DNA of 64,000 nucleotides from Eonycteris spelaea (lineage: Eukaryota > Chordata > Mammalia > Chiroptera > Pteropodidae): positions 4,464,001 to 4,528,000 of the forward strand of contig PUFA01000084.1 of NCBI GenBank assembly GCA_003508835.1, given 5' to 3'. The notes below the pieces were generated by a model. That model did not search any database, was not told where the DNA came from, and was given only the letters and a program-made list of their open reading frames with translations. Position 1 is the stretch's first letter; every line of letters starts with the position of its first letter. Shown here piece by piece: positions 63,411-64,000 of this stretch. The translations under genes and the position numbers were made by a program.

Positions 63411-63429
63411 AATGTGGGAAGCTAATATT

Positions 63430-63668
63430 CCCTGGTGTATAAAAGCATTGGCTGTGGAGTTAGAGGTGTGCAGGTTTGAATCTCAGCTTTACCACTTAAT
63501 TACCAGTTCTTGATCTTGGGCAAGTCAGCTTTAGTTTAGTTTTCTTATCAGAACTATATCTTTGGGTTGTTCTAAGGATTAAATGAGTTAATGTATATAA
63601 AATTCCTAGCACAGTCCCTGACATTGTACACACTCAAAACGAGGTAGCTGCTACTATTTCGCTTATTA
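63430..63668 (+). mobile_element. MIR SINE, nearly full length
   Basis: MIR blocks in order: 'attggctgtggagttagag', 'gcaggtttgaatctcagctt', 'tcttgggcaagtcagcttt', 'gttgttctaaggattaaatg', 'agcacagtccctgacattg'. Confidence 0.75.
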
Positions 63669-64000
63669 TGATCACTGACATCATCAATATCATCTCAAAG
63701 TAATTTCTATATTATTATTAAGCTAAGTCAAGACATGTTAATAAGATAAACACCCAGGGAGGTTTGGCTGTGAGACCTTATTCATCTCCATGACTGCCAG
63801 TATCCTCGCCCAGGGGAAGGAGAGCAGAGGTCCTTAACTTTATAGTACTACTGAGCTATCTATCCTCAAAGAGATAAGCAGAAAACTGTCTAAAATGTAC
63901 CACAATACTTAATCCAGTTCTTTCCTATCCTTGGGAAGGGGGCAGATCTGTTTACACTGTCAATAATAAATCACAACCCTATTCCTTACCACCTAACACA

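Larger units (their letters stand above)
51897..64000 (-). other. GAP43: GAP43 intron 1, 3' part
   Basis: Everything from the exon 2 acceptor to the window edge is intron 1 of GAP43. The canonical exon 1 (MLCCMRRTKQ-type) was looked for on the minus strand and not found, nor was a convincing alternative first exon. Contents are the repeats listed separately. Unique stretches with no gene seen include 52040..54400, 54700..55170, 55270..57470, 61360..62860 and 63670..64000. Confidence 0.85.

Noticed and set aside
52000..64000. GAP43 exon 1 or an alternative first exon
   Set aside because: No minus-strand sequence encoding the expected N-terminus followed by a donor was found; human intron 1 is large, so exon 1 most likely lies beyond the window.

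Overview
The window is vertebrate nuclear DNA from a placental mammal: one spliced gene in a large AT-rich, repeat-dense, non-coding background, with no prokaryotic or viral-genome organisation. The gene is GAP43 (neuromodulin, growth-associated protein 43), on the minus strand. Two of its three coding exons are present. Exon 2 (51278..51896) encodes the calmodulin-binding IQ motif with the PKC-site serine and most of the acidic tail. Exon 3 (coding 10952..11040) encodes the last 28 residues and carries a 3'UTR of about 600 bases running down to about 10350. Exon 1, which normally encodes the first 10 residues with the two palmitoylated cysteines, is not in the window and must lie beyond position 64000. 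Spliced from the visible exons plus a standard 10-residue exon 1, the protein would be about 245 residues (human is 238).

Layout. Bases 1..10350 are intergenic DNA downstream of GAP43: an MST/MLT1-like LTR interrupted by a piggyBac-like element, L2 fragments, two truncated L1 copies and a second MaLR-like LTR ending about 180 bases from the GAP43 poly(A) site. Bases 10350..11040 are GAP43 exon 3. Bases 11041..51277 are intron 2 (about 40 kb), filled with ancient MIR and L2 pieces, a hAT-like fragment, a pair of LTR-like blocks, microsatellites, a perfect CTCF-consensus match at 34678 and several quiet unique stretches that may hold regulatory elements. Bases 51897..64000 are the 3' part of intron 1, dominated by a 3.5 kb degenerate L1 (about 57475..61015) that itself carries a 96-base L1-tail insertion with a perfect 14-base target duplication.

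Organism. The L1 3' ends at 4617..4756 and 60451..60546 have the tail form I associate with bats (ending near 'accaatgttacccgaataaatttaat'-like sequence, split here for brevity). No Alu, B1, CAN, Bov-tA, ERE or VES-type young SINE was seen in 64 kb. I infer a laurasiatherian, most likely a bat and possibly a fruit bat (Pteropodidae), but this rests on recall of repeat families and was not searched.

No new biological system was found. The best observations are the exact TTAA-flanked piggyBac-like insertion in an LTR, the L1-in-L1 insertion, the intronic CTCF motif, and lineage changes in the GAP43 alanine tract. Repeat family names and edges are by eye and approximate unless a target duplication is given.
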